DNA of 7,296 nucleotides from Flavobacterium psychrophilum (GTDB taxonomy: Bacteria; Bacteroidota; Bacteroidia; Flavobacteriales; Flavobacteriaceae), in the NCBI GenBank assembly GCA_945897545.1, contig CAMDGJ010000140.1, forward strand, positions 1-7,296, written 5' to 3'. The position numbers and the translations under genes were made by a program. Numbering within the stretch: position 1 is the stretch's first letter; each line of letters begins with the position of its first letter. The notes beneath the pieces were generated by a model. It was not told the DNA's origin, did no database searches, and saw only the letters and a list, made by a program, of their open reading frames with translations. Shown piece after piece: positions 7,262-7,296 of the stretch.

Positions 7262-7296
7262 TTTATAACTGTTTTTTATTGTAGGTTGTATGAGTC

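Larger units (their letters stand above)
7159..7296 (+). repeat. Right arm of the perfect 138-bp inverted repeat
   Basis: Identical in inverted orientation to 12-149 and ending exactly at the last base of the window. It starts about 20 nt after the stop codon of the 47-aa ORF, so it forms the 3' untranslated end of the sigma-factor transcript, just as the left arm does for the uvrA transcript. It carries the same two hairpins (7166-7192 and 7208-7261). The window boundary at the repeat suggests an assembly break, so the element may continue beyond it. Confidence 0.95.

Noticed and set aside
12..7296. Composite transposon bounded by the 138-bp repeats
   Set aside because: No transposase or recombinase gene lies between the arms, the cargo is housekeeping genes, and target-site duplications cannot be seen because the window stops at one arm.

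Overview
The window looks like a piece of a Flavobacterium-like member of the Bacteroidetes. The evidence is AT-rich DNA, no clear Shine-Dalgarno motifs, Bacteroidetes-type -7 boxes (TAnnTTTG) in front of the main genes, and the character of the UvrA and sigma-factor proteins. The genus is my inference from memory of such proteins, not from a search.

Layout, left to right: (1) positions 12-149 are one arm of a perfect 138-bp inverted repeat that carries a strong terminator-like hairpin. (2) A minus-strand uvrA (about 950 aa) ends at 212. (3) A second, divergent uvrA paralog (932 aa), also on the minus strand, lies upstream of it. The two are about 150 bp apart, and each has its own -7 box 16-18 nt before its ATG. 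(4) A 340-bp AT-rich divergent intergenic region follows. (5) A plus-strand ECF-type sigma factor (194 aa) is followed after 53 nt by a 47-aa protein of unknown function. (6) Positions 7159-7296 are the second arm of the inverted repeat, identical to the first and reaching the last base of the window.

The two UvrA proteins are ABC-type ATPases that recognise DNA damage in nucleotide excision repair, working with UvrB and UvrC, which are not in the window. Both keep all ATPase motifs and a UvrB-binding region, so neither looks like a decayed copy. The sigma factor is transcribed away from them, and nothing in the sequence proves a regulatory link.

The genes themselves are ordinary. The unusual content is the repeat structure. 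The 138-bp element sits at the 3' end of both outward transcription units, in the same orientation relative to transcription, so both transcripts would end in the same structured module. The inner edge of each copy is a short hairpin whose 3' arm is shared and whose 5' arm differs. A GC-rich palindrome resembling the left copy's head is inserted in frame in the first uvrA, adding about ten residues and an 8-base C run. The repeats at both ends may also explain why the sequence stops where it does (an assembly break). I found no tRNA, rRNA, CRISPR array or transposase gene.
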